Shown here: one piece after another, positions 10,201 to 16,708 of the stretch
How the letters are laid out: every line of letters begins with the position of its first letter
Numbering within the stretch: position 1 is the stretch's first letter
Source of the DNA: Candidatus Sumerlaeota bacterium
GTDB taxonomy: Bacteria > Sumerlaeota > Sumerlaeia > JADFCT01
Length of the DNA: 20,567 bases
Assembly (NCBI GenBank): GCA_026398575.1
Contig: JAPLSP010000259.1
Span: forward strand, 1-20,567
Direction of reading: 5' to 3'
Position numbers and translations under genes: made by a program
Notes under the pieces: generated by a model
What the model saw: the letters and a program-made list of their open reading frames with translations, nothing else
What the model was told of the DNA's origin: nothing
Database searches by the model: none

Positions 10201-13200
10201 CGATAGTTGACGATCTGTCCATCTCGCCGAAGAGCAGTTTCACAGCAAGCGGTCCAGTCGGCGGCCCTTTCTCGCCGGCCGGCACGACCTATACGCTGAC
10301 GAACAACAGTACGATGACGCTGGCGTGGACGGCGACGACCTCGCAGCCGTGGCTGAGCGCTTCGCCCGCGGGAGGCAGCCTGGGCGCCGGGGCGTCGGTC
10401 GAGGTGATCGTCAGCCTGACCTCCTCCGCCGGCGCGCTGGCCGCAGGCGCTTATTCCGATACCATCCTGTTCACAAACCTCTCCAGCGGAGCGCAGCAGT
10501 CTCGCAAAGCGACGCTGTATATTGGACAGAAGAACATCCTGGCTTATGTGCAGTATTCGGATATGAGCGCGACGGGAGAGGTGGTCAATACATTTGCGGC
10601 CATTAATTCCGTGGGAACGAACTATACGCGCACGGACTTGAGCGACTACACCCAATTGGCCGCCGCTCTGCCGGGCCATGACACTCTCTTGATCCTCGAG
10701 CAAGAGACCGCCAGCGTCAGCCAATTGCAGACGGTGGGAACGGCCTGGGCTTCAGTATTACCGGCGTTTGTCGCAGGCGGCGGCGTTGTCATTCAATGCG
10801 AGTGCGCCGGAAAATACCAGATGATTGAAAACGCCGGCCTGATCAGTCTGGGCGGGTCTGCCGATGCCATGGGCCTTGCTTTGATCGTAGCGGATCCCGC
10901 CGACCCGGTCGCGCAAGGTGTTTCGAATTATACAGCGGGGAACGCGTCGGACTCCTATGTGAACTCCGACGGCAACGTGGTCATTCGGACTGCTGCAAAC
11001 AAACCCGTGGTGATCAACAAGTCCATCGGATTGGGCAATGTCGTGGCCATCGGGCATGACTATTACGCTTCGAGCGCCGATCAGAATCGCGTGGTTGGCA
11101 ATGCCGTCTTCAACCTGCCGGCGCTCGCAAATGCGCTGTCCGTTTCGCCGCTGAGCGGCTTTGTGGCAAGCGGTCCGATAGGCGGTCCCTTCTATCCGTC
11201 CAGCACAACCTATACGCTAACGAACAACAGCACGACAACATTGGCTTGGACGGCGGCGACCACACAGCCATGGCTGAGCGTTTCGCCCGCGGCAGGCAGC
11301 CTGGGCGCCGGGGATTCCGTGAATGTGATCGTAAGCCCGACCTCCGCCGCCAGCGCGCTGCCCACCGGCGCTTACAACGGCGGCATCCGGTTTACGAACC
11401 TGGCCAATGGAGCGCAGCAGACTCGCACTGCTACACTGTGCGTCGGGCAAAAGAATATTCTGGCCTACATCCAATATGCGGACGTGAGCGGAACGGGAGA
11501 AGTTGTCAATACCTTTGCGGCGATTAATTCCGTGGGAACGAACTATACGCGCACGGACTTGACTGACTATACGCTGCTGGCCTCGGCCCTGCCGGGGCAT
11601 GACATCCTCTTGATCCTCGAACAAGAGACTGCCAGCGTCAGCCAATTGCAGACGGTGGGAACGGCGTGGGCTTCAATATTGCCGGCGTTTGTCGCAGGCG
11701 GCGGCGTTGTCATTCAATGCGAGTGTGCTGGGAAATACCAAATTATTGAAAACGCCGGGCTGATAAGTCTGGGCGGGTATGTGGATGCGATGGGCCTTGC
11801 TTTGACTATAGCGGATCCATCCGATCCGGTCGCCCAGGGAGTTTCGAATTATACGGCAGGGAACGGGTCGGATTCCTATTTGAACTCCGACGGAAACGTG
11901 GTCGTTCGGACTGCGGCAAACAAGCCCGTCGTGATCAACAAGTCCATCGGATTGGGCAATGTCGTGGCCATCGGGCATGACTATTTCGCTTCGAGCGCCG
12001 ATCAGAATCGCGTGGTTGGCAATGCCGTCTTCAATCTGCCGGCGGGAGCCAATGCCCTGTCCGTTTCGCCGGTGAACGGCCTTGCGGCGATCGGTCCCGT
12101 GGGCGGACCGTTCCTGCCGGCCGGCACAACCTATACGCTGACGAACAATGGCGCGGCGGCGCTGAACTGGACGGCGGCGACCTCGCAAACCTGGCTCGAT
12201 GTGACTCCCCCATCGGGCGCCCTGGCGGCCGGCGGCTCAACGGTGGTGACTATTGCGGTCAACGCCAATGCCAATGGCTTGGCGCAAGGCGTTTATTCCG
12301 GCGCCCTGATATTCACAAACGTGACGAGCGGCGTCGCAATCACCCGCGCTGTATCGTTGCGGATTCGCGGCGCGGCTTCCATTCCCTTCTTCGAGGGATT
12401 CGAATCGGGCGCCTTGGATCCATGGTGGGAGTCCACAGGGACGAACACGTATCGGACCCTGGTGACCTCGGCCAATACTCCCCGCACAGGCTCGCATCAC
12501 CTGACAATGGACAGCTCGGTGAGCGGCTCCTTTGCGCGCAATGAGCTGACTTTGACCGTCAACCTGAGCAGCTGCCACAACGTCATCCTGACATTCTGGG
12601 CGAAGAGTTTTGGCGATGAGCCCCACGGCCCGCCGCCCTCGCCGTTTATTATCGGCGCCGATTTCGATGGCGTCGCCATCAGCGAGGACGGGGTAACCTG
12701 GTATGAAGCGCGAGGTTTGCGCGACCTGACGAGCGCCTATCAACAAATCACCATAGACCTGGACGCTGCGATTGCCGCGCATGGCCTGTCGTATAATTCC
12801 ACGTTTCAGATCCGCTTCAATCATTACGATGATTATCCGATTGCGACCGACGGATTCGCTTTCGACGATATCGCAATCACGGGAACATCGAGCAACCTAT
12901 CGGTCACGCCGACTGATGGATTGGCTTCGATGGGTCATGCCGGGGGTCCTTTCACACCGGCTCAAAAGACGTTCACTTTAAGGAACATCGGCGCCGCTCC
13001 GCTGTCTTGGACGGCGGCGACGACAGCGACGTGGGCGGATTTGTCCGCTTCGAGCGGGACGCTGACTTCCAGCGCGAGCGCCGCGCTGACCGTGAGCGCC
13101 AACGCGAGCGCCAACGCCCTGCCAATCGGAACATACGCCTCCGCTCTTACGGTGACGGATTCTGGCGCCGGCTATCAACAGACGCGGCCGCTCAAGTTGA

Positions 13201-13520
13201 CGGTCAGCCAATATCCGGAAATATGGGTGGCGCCGACGTCGTTCAACGAGCGCCTCTACGTCGGCGAGTCCACGACGCGCACGCTGACGATCGGCAATGC
13301 GGGCGACGCGCAGTTGTCCGTTTCCTTGTATTGCAGCGAAACAAGCCGGACGGTCAGCGCCCTGAGCCGCACGCTGGGAATGCCGCTGGCGAGCCGGATT
13401 CCCCAAGGCCATGACTTCACTCAAATCGCAAAGGATCAGGCGTACGTTCCGGGCGAAATTCTGATGCGTTTCAAGCCCGGCCTGAAAACAACGTCCTGTG
13501 TATCGGGTGTCCATCAATGA
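4290..13520 (+). CDS. Giant secreted C1A papain-like peptidase with BACON-like, nidogen-like, jelly-roll and amidotransferase-like modules
   Basis: 3076 residues. Residues 26-50 are a hydrophobic export segment behind a 25-residue polar extension. Residues 58-120 resemble a protease propeptide (YKITLQKDADLAQMKASIEA). Residues about 180-430 are a C1A cysteine peptidase: Gln197 and Cys203 in GDQGAQGSCTAW with papain spacing of six, His363 in GGHAIPIVGYDD and Asn391 in IANSWGTWG. From 6000 on come ten BACON-like Ig domains interleaved with modules A, B and C (listed separately), then a partial Ig-like domain. The tail reads YVPGEILMRFKPGLKT, the first strand of a subtilase propeptide, then six out-of-frame residues and a stop at 13520. 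The next ORF continues with the S8 peptidase in the +1 frame, so this CDS is the 5' part of a broken dual-protease gene. By itself it could still make an active exported cysteine peptidase. Substrate unknown; polysaccharide- or surface-bound protein degradation is inference. Confidence 0.88.
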   Translation: MSHRHSFEYPRDKNQIGYHETAPRKIVRFISILSLFSFGWIIWGSCLLTAADLPETGMDLYKITLQKDADLAQMKASIEAQGGKALTMLPEGKLVASFPSNNASALAKTKGAKNIELLSRPRASALAAPSPAGKKGLGARRNPSSQRLMEINKSFKKIIAVASNELSQQRALLEGVAALPTAVDNSISQYFPPIGDQGAQGSCTAWAACYYYNTYTQAMDEGSNPAGGDTNIICSPAFMYNLINEGVDNGGWTDEVVANLSNVGCCSWALMPYSETDYITWPTEAAWINSLRNRTSTAHIIGQEGGPCTDDDLLAIKQMLSNGYVLATDTDVYNNWYLHYPANDTGINNGVLYANADGLAGGHAIPIVGYDDNKSYYDGTTTQSGAFLIANSWGTWGVWNPSHTLQGFLWVAYKYFKNTSGCFGVAFYNDDLPRYRPRLYAVSGLNHTQRGYVTFRGAVGTAANPLWTSYAPISNSGGTFTPITDSKRVAVDLTNGIPSIVDFNNIHLFTQMTLSSSASGNGSITSAQFFHDLDGDGIYQSFSSPDPTITMAPGSTIRAAILFQYAQDALMVQPSAAQSAGGPQGGPFSPNSFVYTLTNTGAATLDWSAETTTSWLQVSQPSGSLSAGTSTALTVQITASANTLTSGVYNGMVAFTNTSSGNAQSCALKLTVSDGMAVTPSSGFVSRGIPGGPFSPSSLDYTIRNIGGSSINWTAAGNQAWFTVTPSSGTLASSGSAAITVALTAQAASLPVGTYPGFATFTNASSGLSTTRSVTLTVAPDYFTQLFSSADSDLAYHTLTLIPNGGSSFYQAFCAPATSFPTNPAGGTSLSLTNNSYAQVTLTGAQISLFGTSYSSFYVGSNGYITFGSGSSGSIESLSAHFSLPRISGLFDDLNPSSGSVTWKPLSDRVAVTYFGVPLYSGGGANNFQIEMFFDGQICITWLAITDTYGLAGVSRGQGLPAIFNMSDLTSYPAPIADGLAVSPWGGFAASGPAGGPFLPAGTTYTLTNNGAATLDWIAATTQTWLDVTPSSGALAPGASVIANVSINANANALALGVYSGALTFTNVTSGATVTRNVTLRVRGAASIPFAEGFESGALGPWWESTGTNTYRTLVTSSNVPHTGSYHLTMDSSADLTYARNELTLTVNLSNCHNVVLTFWLKMFGDEPHGPPATPFYNGADFDGVAISEDGVTWYEARGLRTLTSVYQQNTVDLDAAIAAHGMSYNSAFQIRFNHYDNYTIPTDGFSFDDIAITGINDALAISPKDDFAASGPIGGPFSPAGTTYTLTNNGATTLDWTATTTQPWLSVSPAGGSLGARASLDVVVSLTSGAVALPAGFYSGAVLFTNLTSGAQQSRTASLSIGQKNILAYVQYADMTASGEVANTFAAINSMGKSYARTDLTDYTKLAAALPGHDILLIAEQESATVGQLQTVGTAWASVLPAFVEGGGVVIQCDYLGKYQIIEIAGLMTLGGYASATGAALIVADPSDPVAQGVSNYSGASGTDSYTNADGNVVVRTAANQPVVINKSMGLGNVVAIGHDYFDTNANQTRVIGNAVFNLPARANALFISPTTGTAASGPQGGPFAPASMDYRLSNVSSGTIAWSAACDAWISVQPAGGSLLSGESTIVTVGYSASAATLVPGAYNGAVSFSDSTTTAVQTRSVALTVLDWMSVTPAGGFVASGLQGGPFSPGSLDYTLRNIGGGAMNWTAAGDQAWFTVTPSSGTLASSSSAAIMVSLNAQAAALPIGTYRGAATFTNASSGLITSRSVTLTVAPDYFTQLFSSPTNDLAYHTLTLIPNGGSSFYQAFCEAATSFPTDPAGGMALSLTNDSYAPATLTGAQVSLYGTAYSSFYVGSNGYITFGSGSSGSAESLSAHFSLPRISGLFDDLNPAAGSVTWKQLSDRAAVTYSNVPLYSGGGANSFQIEMFFDGKISITWLALTDTYGLAGVSRGQDVPANFVMSDLTSYPATIVDDLSISPKSSFTASGPVGGPFSPAGTTYTLTNNSTMTLAWTATTSQPWLSASPAGGSLGAGASVEVIVSLTSSAGALAAGAYSDTILFTNLSSGAQQSRKATLYIGQKNILAYVQYSDMSATGEVVNTFAAINSVGTNYTRTDLSDYTQLAAALPGHDTLLILEQETASVSQLQTVGTAWASVLPAFVAGGGVVIQCECAGKYQMIENAGLISLGGSADAMGLALIVADPADPVAQGVSNYTAGNASDSYVNSDGNVVIRTAANKPVVINKSIGLGNVVAIGHDYYASSADQNRVVGNAVFNLPALANALSVSPLSGFVASGPIGGPFYPSSTTYTLTNNSTTTLAWTAATTQPWLSVSPAAGSLGAGDSVNVIVSPTSAASALPTGAYNGGIRFTNLANGAQQTRTATLCVGQKNILAYIQYADVSGTGEVVNTFAAINSVGTNYTRTDLTDYTLLASALPGHDILLILEQETASVSQLQTVGTAWASILPAFVAGGGVVIQCECAGKYQIIENAGLISLGGYVDAMGLALTIADPSDPVAQGVSNYTAGNGSDSYLNSDGNVVVRTAANKPVVINKSIGLGNVVAIGHDYFASSADQNRVVGNAVFNLPAGANALSVSPVNGLAAIGPVGGPFLPAGTTYTLTNNGAAALNWTAATSQTWLDVTPPSGALAAGGSTVVTIAVNANANGLAQGVYSGALIFTNVTSGVAITRAVSLRIRGAASIPFFEGFESGALDPWWESTGTNTYRTLVTSANTPRTGSHHLTMDSSVSGSFARNELTLTVNLSSCHNVILTFWAKSFGDEPHGPPPSPFIIGADFDGVAISEDGVTWYEARGLRDLTSAYQQITIDLDAAIAAHGLSYNSTFQIRFNHYDDYPIATDGFAFDDIAITGTSSNLSVTPTDGLASMGHAGGPFTPAQKTFTLRNIGAAPLSWTAATTATWADLSASSGTLTSSASAALTVSANASANALPIGTYASALTVTDSGAGYQQTRPLKLTVSQYPEIWVAPTSFNERLYVGESTTRTLTIGNAGDAQLSVSLYCSETSRTVSALSRTLGMPLASRIPQGHDFTQIAKDQAYVPGEILMRFKPGLKTTSCVSGVHQ
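4827..5580 (+). other. C1A papain-like peptidase domain
   Basis: Residues about 180-430 of the first ORF. Oxyanion Gln197, nucleophile Cys203 (codon 4896-4898), His363 and Asn391 are all present with normal surrounding motifs. Additional cysteines (234, 265, 266, 308, 422) could form disulfides, as usual for exported papain-like enzymes. Confidence 0.9.
6627..7208 (+). repeat. Module A1 (nidogen-like beta domain)
   Basis: 194 residues starting PDYFTQLFSS, with FYVGSNGYITFGSG, LPRISGLFDDLNP, NFQIEMFFDGQICITWL and GLAGVSRGQG. The GYITF, DDLNP and SFQIEMFFDG order resembles nidogen-type domains. This is the most divergent of the three copies (KPLSDRVAVTYFGVP versus KQLSDRAAVTYSNVP). Confidence 0.75.
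7539..8054 (+). repeat. Module B1 (jelly-roll/MAM-like domain)
   Basis: 172 residues from GAASIPFAEGFESG to FDDIAITG. Motifs EGFESGALGPWW, HLTMDSS, RNELTLTVNLS, GADFDGVAISEDG and FQIRFNHYDNY fit a lectin-like jelly roll with possible carbohydrate or calcium binding (inference). Confidence 0.7.
8379..8972 (+). repeat. Module C1 (amidotransferase/ThuA-like domain)
   Basis: 198 residues from QKNILAYVQY to NAVFNLP. Alternating strands and helices with LPGHDILLI, GGGVVIQC, DPVAQGVSNY and VVAIGHDYF suggest a flavodoxin-like class-I amidotransferase-type fold lacking a clear nucleophile elbow. Confidence 0.65.
9615..10196 (+). repeat. Module A2 (nidogen-like beta domain)
   Basis: 194 residues, same length as A1 and A3 with no indels. 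Closer to A3: both carry KQLSDRAAVTYSNVP and are followed by DDLSISPKSSFTASGP. Confidence 0.75.
10527..11120 (+). repeat. Module C2 (amidotransferase/ThuA-like domain)
   Basis: 198 residues. Shares ECAGKYQ and LISLGG..DAMGLAL only with C3, which is next to it, pointing to a tandem duplication. Confidence 0.65.
11448..12041 (+). repeat. Module C3 (amidotransferase/ThuA-like domain)
   Basis: 198 residues, differing from C2 at about 20 positions by eye; together with BACON 8 it forms the second unit of a tandem cassette pair. Confidence 0.65.
12369..12884 (+). repeat. Module B2 (jelly-roll/MAM-like domain)
   Basis: 172 residues, identical length to B1 and B3, from GAASIPFFEGFESG to FDDIAITG. 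It precedes BACON 10 and the S8 region. Confidence 0.7.
13211..13494 (+). other. Partial Ig-like domain and truncated subtilase propeptide
   Basis: YPEIWVAPTSFNERLYVGES is the start of an ASPM/Hydin-like Ig strand pair. It is followed by HDFTQIAKDQAYVPGEILMR and FKPGLKT, the usual opening of a fervidolysin-type S8 propeptide. The rest of that propeptide, normally about 50-60 residues up to a NYRV-type strand, is absent, and the next recognisable S8 text is in another frame. Confidence 0.65.
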
Positions 13521-16500
13521 AACGATTCCGAACGACCCGCGCTTCGCCGAGCTCTGGGGCATGCGCAACACCGGACAGACGGGCGGCACGCCCGGCGCCG
13601 ACATCAGCGCGGCCAAGGCATGGGATTTGCAGCAGGGCAGCCGGGACGTGATCGTCGCAGTGATTGACACGGGCGTGGACTACACGCATCCCGATCTCGC
13701 GGCCAACATCTGGATCAATACCGGAGAAATTCCCGGCAACGGGATTGACGACGACGGCAACGGATTTGTGGATGACATCTATGGCTATGATTTCGCCAAC
13801 GGCGACGCAAACCCGATGGACGATCATGGGCACGGCACGCATTGCTCGGGCACGATCGGCGGCGTGGGCAATAACGGCATGGGCGTGGCCGGTGTGAACT
13901 GGAATGTGCGCATCATGGCGATGAAGTTCCTGGATGCGGGCGGCAGCGGCTCGACGGCCGACGCGATCTCCTGCATTCAATATGCCACGCGCATGGGCGC
14001 AAACGTGATGAGCAACTCATGGGGCGGCAGCCCCTTCGAGCAATCGCTGATGGACGCGATTACGGCGGCCGACGGCGCCGGCATTCTGTTCATTGCGGCG
14101 GCGGGCAATGATTCCACGAACAACGACGTGACGCCGCACTATCCATCGTCCTACGATTGCCCCAACATCATCGCCGTGCTGGCCACCGATAGCTATGACG
14201 CGCTGGCAGGTTTCTCATGCTGGGGTCCGACAACGGTTGATCTCGGCGCTCCGGGCGTGGACATTCTGAGCTGCCAGCCGGGCGGCGGATATCAGTTGAT
14301 GAGCGGCGCCTCGATGGCCACGCCGCATGTTTCCGGCGCGGCGGCGCTGGTGTGGGCGGCCAACCGCGGCATGACGCACCTGCAAGTGAAAAACATCCTC
14401 ATGAGCACAGTGGACCCGGTGGTTCCCGGCCTGTGCGTTACGGGCGGGCGGATCAATGCGGAGCGCGCCGTGCGGGCGGTTCCCAGCCTGTGGCTGACGG
14501 CCACTCCGACGTCCGGGACAGTGGCCGCCGGTTCGAGCGCGCCCTGGTCCATCGGCATGTCAGCGGCGAAATTGAAGGAGGGCGTTTACTGGGGCCGCAT
14601 TCAGGCGGATTCGAACGATCCGATAACTTCACGGCTGGTGATCCCCGTGACGCTGACGGTTCTGACCGACCCGCTTGTGATCGCCCCAGCGGGCGACTTG
14701 GTTTCAAACGGTCTGCAGGGCGGGCCGTTCGTTCCTGCAAGCATTGACTATCGGCTGTCGAACGTCGGCGCCGGCACGATCAACTGGAACGCGACATGCG
14801 ATGCCTGGGTCTCCGTAACGCCTGCCGGCGGCAGCCTGACGGCGGGCAATTCCACAACGGTCACGGTCGCCTACAGCGCTTCGGTTGCGGCCTTCGCTCC
14901 CGGCGTGTATAGCGGGGCGGTTTCCTTCTTCGATCCCGCTACGAGCGTGGCGCAAAAGCGCTCGGTAGAGCTGACGGTTTTGGATTGGCTGTCGGTGACC
15001 CCGCCGGGCGGACTTGCCTCTCGCGGGGTTCCGGGCGGACCGTTCAGCCCGAGCTCTTTCGATTATACCCTTCACAACCTTGGAAGCGCGCCGCTGAACT
15101 GGACCGCAGCCGGCGATCAAACATGGTTTACGGTGACGCCAGCGAGCGGAACGCTGGCCTCGGGCGGCTCGGCGGCGGTCGCGGCGAGCCTGAGCGCGCA
15201 GGCGGCTGCGCTGCCTACCGGAATGTATCATGGCGTCGCCACGTTCACAGACACAAGCTCGGGTCATAGTACCACCCGTTCGGTCTCGTTGATGGTGGCG
15301 CCGGACTACTTCACGCAGTTGTTCAGTTCGGCGGACAATGATCTGGCCTTCCACACATTGACGCTGGTTCCCAACGGCGGAGCGAGCTTCTATCAGGCGT
15401 TCTGCCAGGATGCAACGAGTTTCCCGACGGATCCCGCGGGGGGAATCATGATCCCGATGGCGAATGACTTTTATGGCCAGGTGACGCTGACGGGCGCCCA
15501 GGTTTCTCTCTATGGAACCGCTTATAGCAGTTTCTACGTGGGCAGCAACGGCTACATCACCTTCGGCTCGGGAAGCAGCGGCAATGCTGAATCGCTGAGC
15601 GCGCATTTCAGCCTGCCGAGGATCTCGGGGCTGTTCGATGACCTGAATCCCACCTCCGGCAGTGTGACTTGGAAGCAGCTGTCCGACCGGGCCGCGGTGA
15701 CCTATTCCAACGTGCCTTTGTACAGTGGCGGCGGCGCAAACAGCTTCCAGATCGAGATGTTTTTCGACGGCAGGATATCCATCACCTGGCTGGCGCTCAC
15801 GGATGCTTCCGGATTGGCCGGGGTTTCGCGCGGTCTGGGCCTTCCGACGGACTTCATCATGAGCGACCTGACGGCCTATCCTCCGCCGATCGTTGACGAT
15901 CTGTCCATCTCGCCGAAGAGCAGTTTCACGGCGAGTGGTCCGGCAGGCGGCCCCTTCTTGCCCGCCGGCACGACCTATACGCTGACGAACAACAGCACGA
16001 CGACGCTGGCTTGGACGGCGGCGCACACGCAGCCGTGGCTGAGCGCTTTGCCTGCGGGAGGCAGCCTTGGGCCCGGGGCGTCGGTGGAGGTGGTTGTGAG
16101 CCTGACCTCCGCCGCCGGCACGCTGGTCTCCGGCGTTTATTACGACGCTGTCCTGTTTACGAACCTGGCCAGTGGCGCGCAGCAGTCTCGCGTTGCCGCG
16201 GTGCGCGTCGGTCAGAAGAATATCCTGGCCTATGTGCAGTATGCGGATATGAGCGCGACGGGAGAGGTGGCCAATACCTTTGCGGCCATCAGTTCCATCG
16301 GGGCAGGCTATACGCGCACCGGTGGGAACGGCATGGGCTTCGATCTTGCCGGCGTTTGTGGCGGGCGGCGGCGTCGTTGTCCAATGCGACTTTTATGGAA
16401 AATACCAGATTCTCGAAAAAGCCGGGCTGATGACTCTGGGCGGTTATTCGGATATCACGGGCGCCTCCTTGGTCATTGCGGATTCATCCGATCCGGTCGC

Positions 16501-16647
16501 GCAGGGAGTTTCGAATTATACGGCGGGGAACGGGTCGGACGCTTATGTGACCGGCGACGGCAATGTCGTGGTCAAGACCGCATCCAACCAACCCGTGGTG
16601 ATCAACAAATCCGTCGGCTCGGGCAATGTCGTGGCCATCGGGCATGA
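13498..16647 (+). CDS. S8 subtilase segment with BACON-like and A/C modules (frame-broken middle part of the giant locus)
   Basis: 1049 codons from a GTG without a ribosome binding site; the frame is open back to 13486. Residues about 12-330 are an S8 serine peptidase: Asp57 in VAVIDTGVDYTHPDL, His112 in DHGHGTHCSG, Asn204 in AAAGNDST and Ser272 in SGASMATPHVSG. A GNGIDDDGNG calcium-type loop lies at 80-89. Next come an Ig-like stretch (LWLTATPTSGTVAAGSS), BACON 11 and 12, A3, BACON 13 and the first third of C4. After about codon 941 (base 16320) the protein leaves the conserved frame and ends in an Arg-rich meaningless tail. There is no signal peptide and no complete propeptide, so this ORF alone is unlikely to give a folded, exported enzyme. 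It overlaps the first ORF by 23 bases. I treat it as part of one broken gene. Confidence 0.75.
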   Translation: MYRVSINETIPNDPRFAELWGMRNTGQTGGTPGADISAAKAWDLQQGSRDVIVAVIDTGVDYTHPDLAANIWINTGEIPGNGIDDDGNGFVDDIYGYDFANGDANPMDDHGHGTHCSGTIGGVGNNGMGVAGVNWNVRIMAMKFLDAGGSGSTADAISCIQYATRMGANVMSNSWGGSPFEQSLMDAITAADGAGILFIAAAGNDSTNNDVTPHYPSSYDCPNIIAVLATDSYDALAGFSCWGPTTVDLGAPGVDILSCQPGGGYQLMSGASMATPHVSGAAALVWAANRGMTHLQVKNILMSTVDPVVPGLCVTGGRINAERAVRAVPSLWLTATPTSGTVAAGSSAPWSIGMSAAKLKEGVYWGRIQADSNDPITSRLVIPVTLTVLTDPLVIAPAGDLVSNGLQGGPFVPASIDYRLSNVGAGTINWNATCDAWVSVTPAGGSLTAGNSTTVTVAYSASVAAFAPGVYSGAVSFFDPATSVAQKRSVELTVLDWLSVTPPGGLASRGVPGGPFSPSSFDYTLHNLGSAPLNWTAAGDQTWFTVTPASGTLASGGSAAVAASLSAQAAALPTGMYHGVATFTDTSSGHSTTRSVSLMVAPDYFTQLFSSADNDLAFHTLTLVPNGGASFYQAFCQDATSFPTDPAGGIMIPMANDFYGQVTLTGAQVSLYGTAYSSFYVGSNGYITFGSGSSGNAESLSAHFSLPRISGLFDDLNPTSGSVTWKQLSDRAAVTYSNVPLYSGGGANSFQIEMFFDGRISITWLALTDASGLAGVSRGLGLPTDFIMSDLTAYPPPIVDDLSISPKSSFTASGPAGGPFLPAGTTYTLTNNSTTTLAWTAAHTQPWLSALPAGGSLGPGASVEVVVSLTSAAGTLVSGVYYDAVLFTNLASGAQQSRVAAVRVGQKNILAYVQYADMSATGEVANTFAAISSIGAGYTRTGGNGMGFDLAGVCGGRRRRCPMRLLWKIPDSRKSRADDSGRLFGYHGRLLGHCGFIRSGRAGSFELYGGERVGRLCDRRRQCRGQDRIQPTRGDQQIRRLGQCRGHRA
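13540..14480 (+). other. S8 subtilisin-like peptidase domain
   Basis: All four functional residues (Asp codon 13666-13668, His112, Asn codon 14107-14109, Ser codon 14311-14313) are intact with standard motifs. The domain starts NDPRFAELWGMRNTGQTGGT, the normal entry of subtilases with an N-terminal propeptide. Confidence 0.92.
15301..15882 (+). repeat. Module A3 (nidogen-like beta domain)
   Basis: 194 residues, same length as A1 and A2. Together with BACON 11-13 and C4 it mirrors the block BACON 5-7, A2, C2, so it is likely part of a segmental duplication. Confidence 0.75.
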
Positions 16648-16708
16648 CTATTACGCCTCGAGCGCCAATCAGGATCGCATCGTTGGCAATGCCGTCTTCA
16701 ACCTGCCG
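16213..16708 (+). repeat. Module C4 with an exact 98-base deletion and frame change
   Basis: 496 bases against 594 in the four other C modules. The text runs normally to GAGYTRT, then the segment that reads DLTDYT...PGHDILLI...SQLQT elsewhere is missing, and VGTAWASILPAFV follows in the +1 frame. The junction lies at about 16315-16323, where short ACGG-type homology exists at both ends in the intact copies. Confidence 0.8.

Noticed and set aside
13486..13520. Programmed +1 ribosomal frameshift joining the first and second ORFs
   Set aside because: No slippery codon plus stop arrangement or stimulator was recognised, and the missing propeptide segment points to deletion rather than recoding.
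14704..16026. Long open frame of 440 codons on the minus strand opposite the A3 region, with similar ones at 8364-9668 and 18101-19336
   Set aside because: They are Arg-rich, lack ribosome binding sites, and recur opposite each paralogous module, as expected for a shadow frame of GC-rich repeated coding DNA.
16280..16340. Independent translation start for the third ORF at the TTG
   Set aside because: No ribosome binding site, and the first dozen codons are out-of-frame remnants of the C4 module; meaningful text begins only after the deletion junction.
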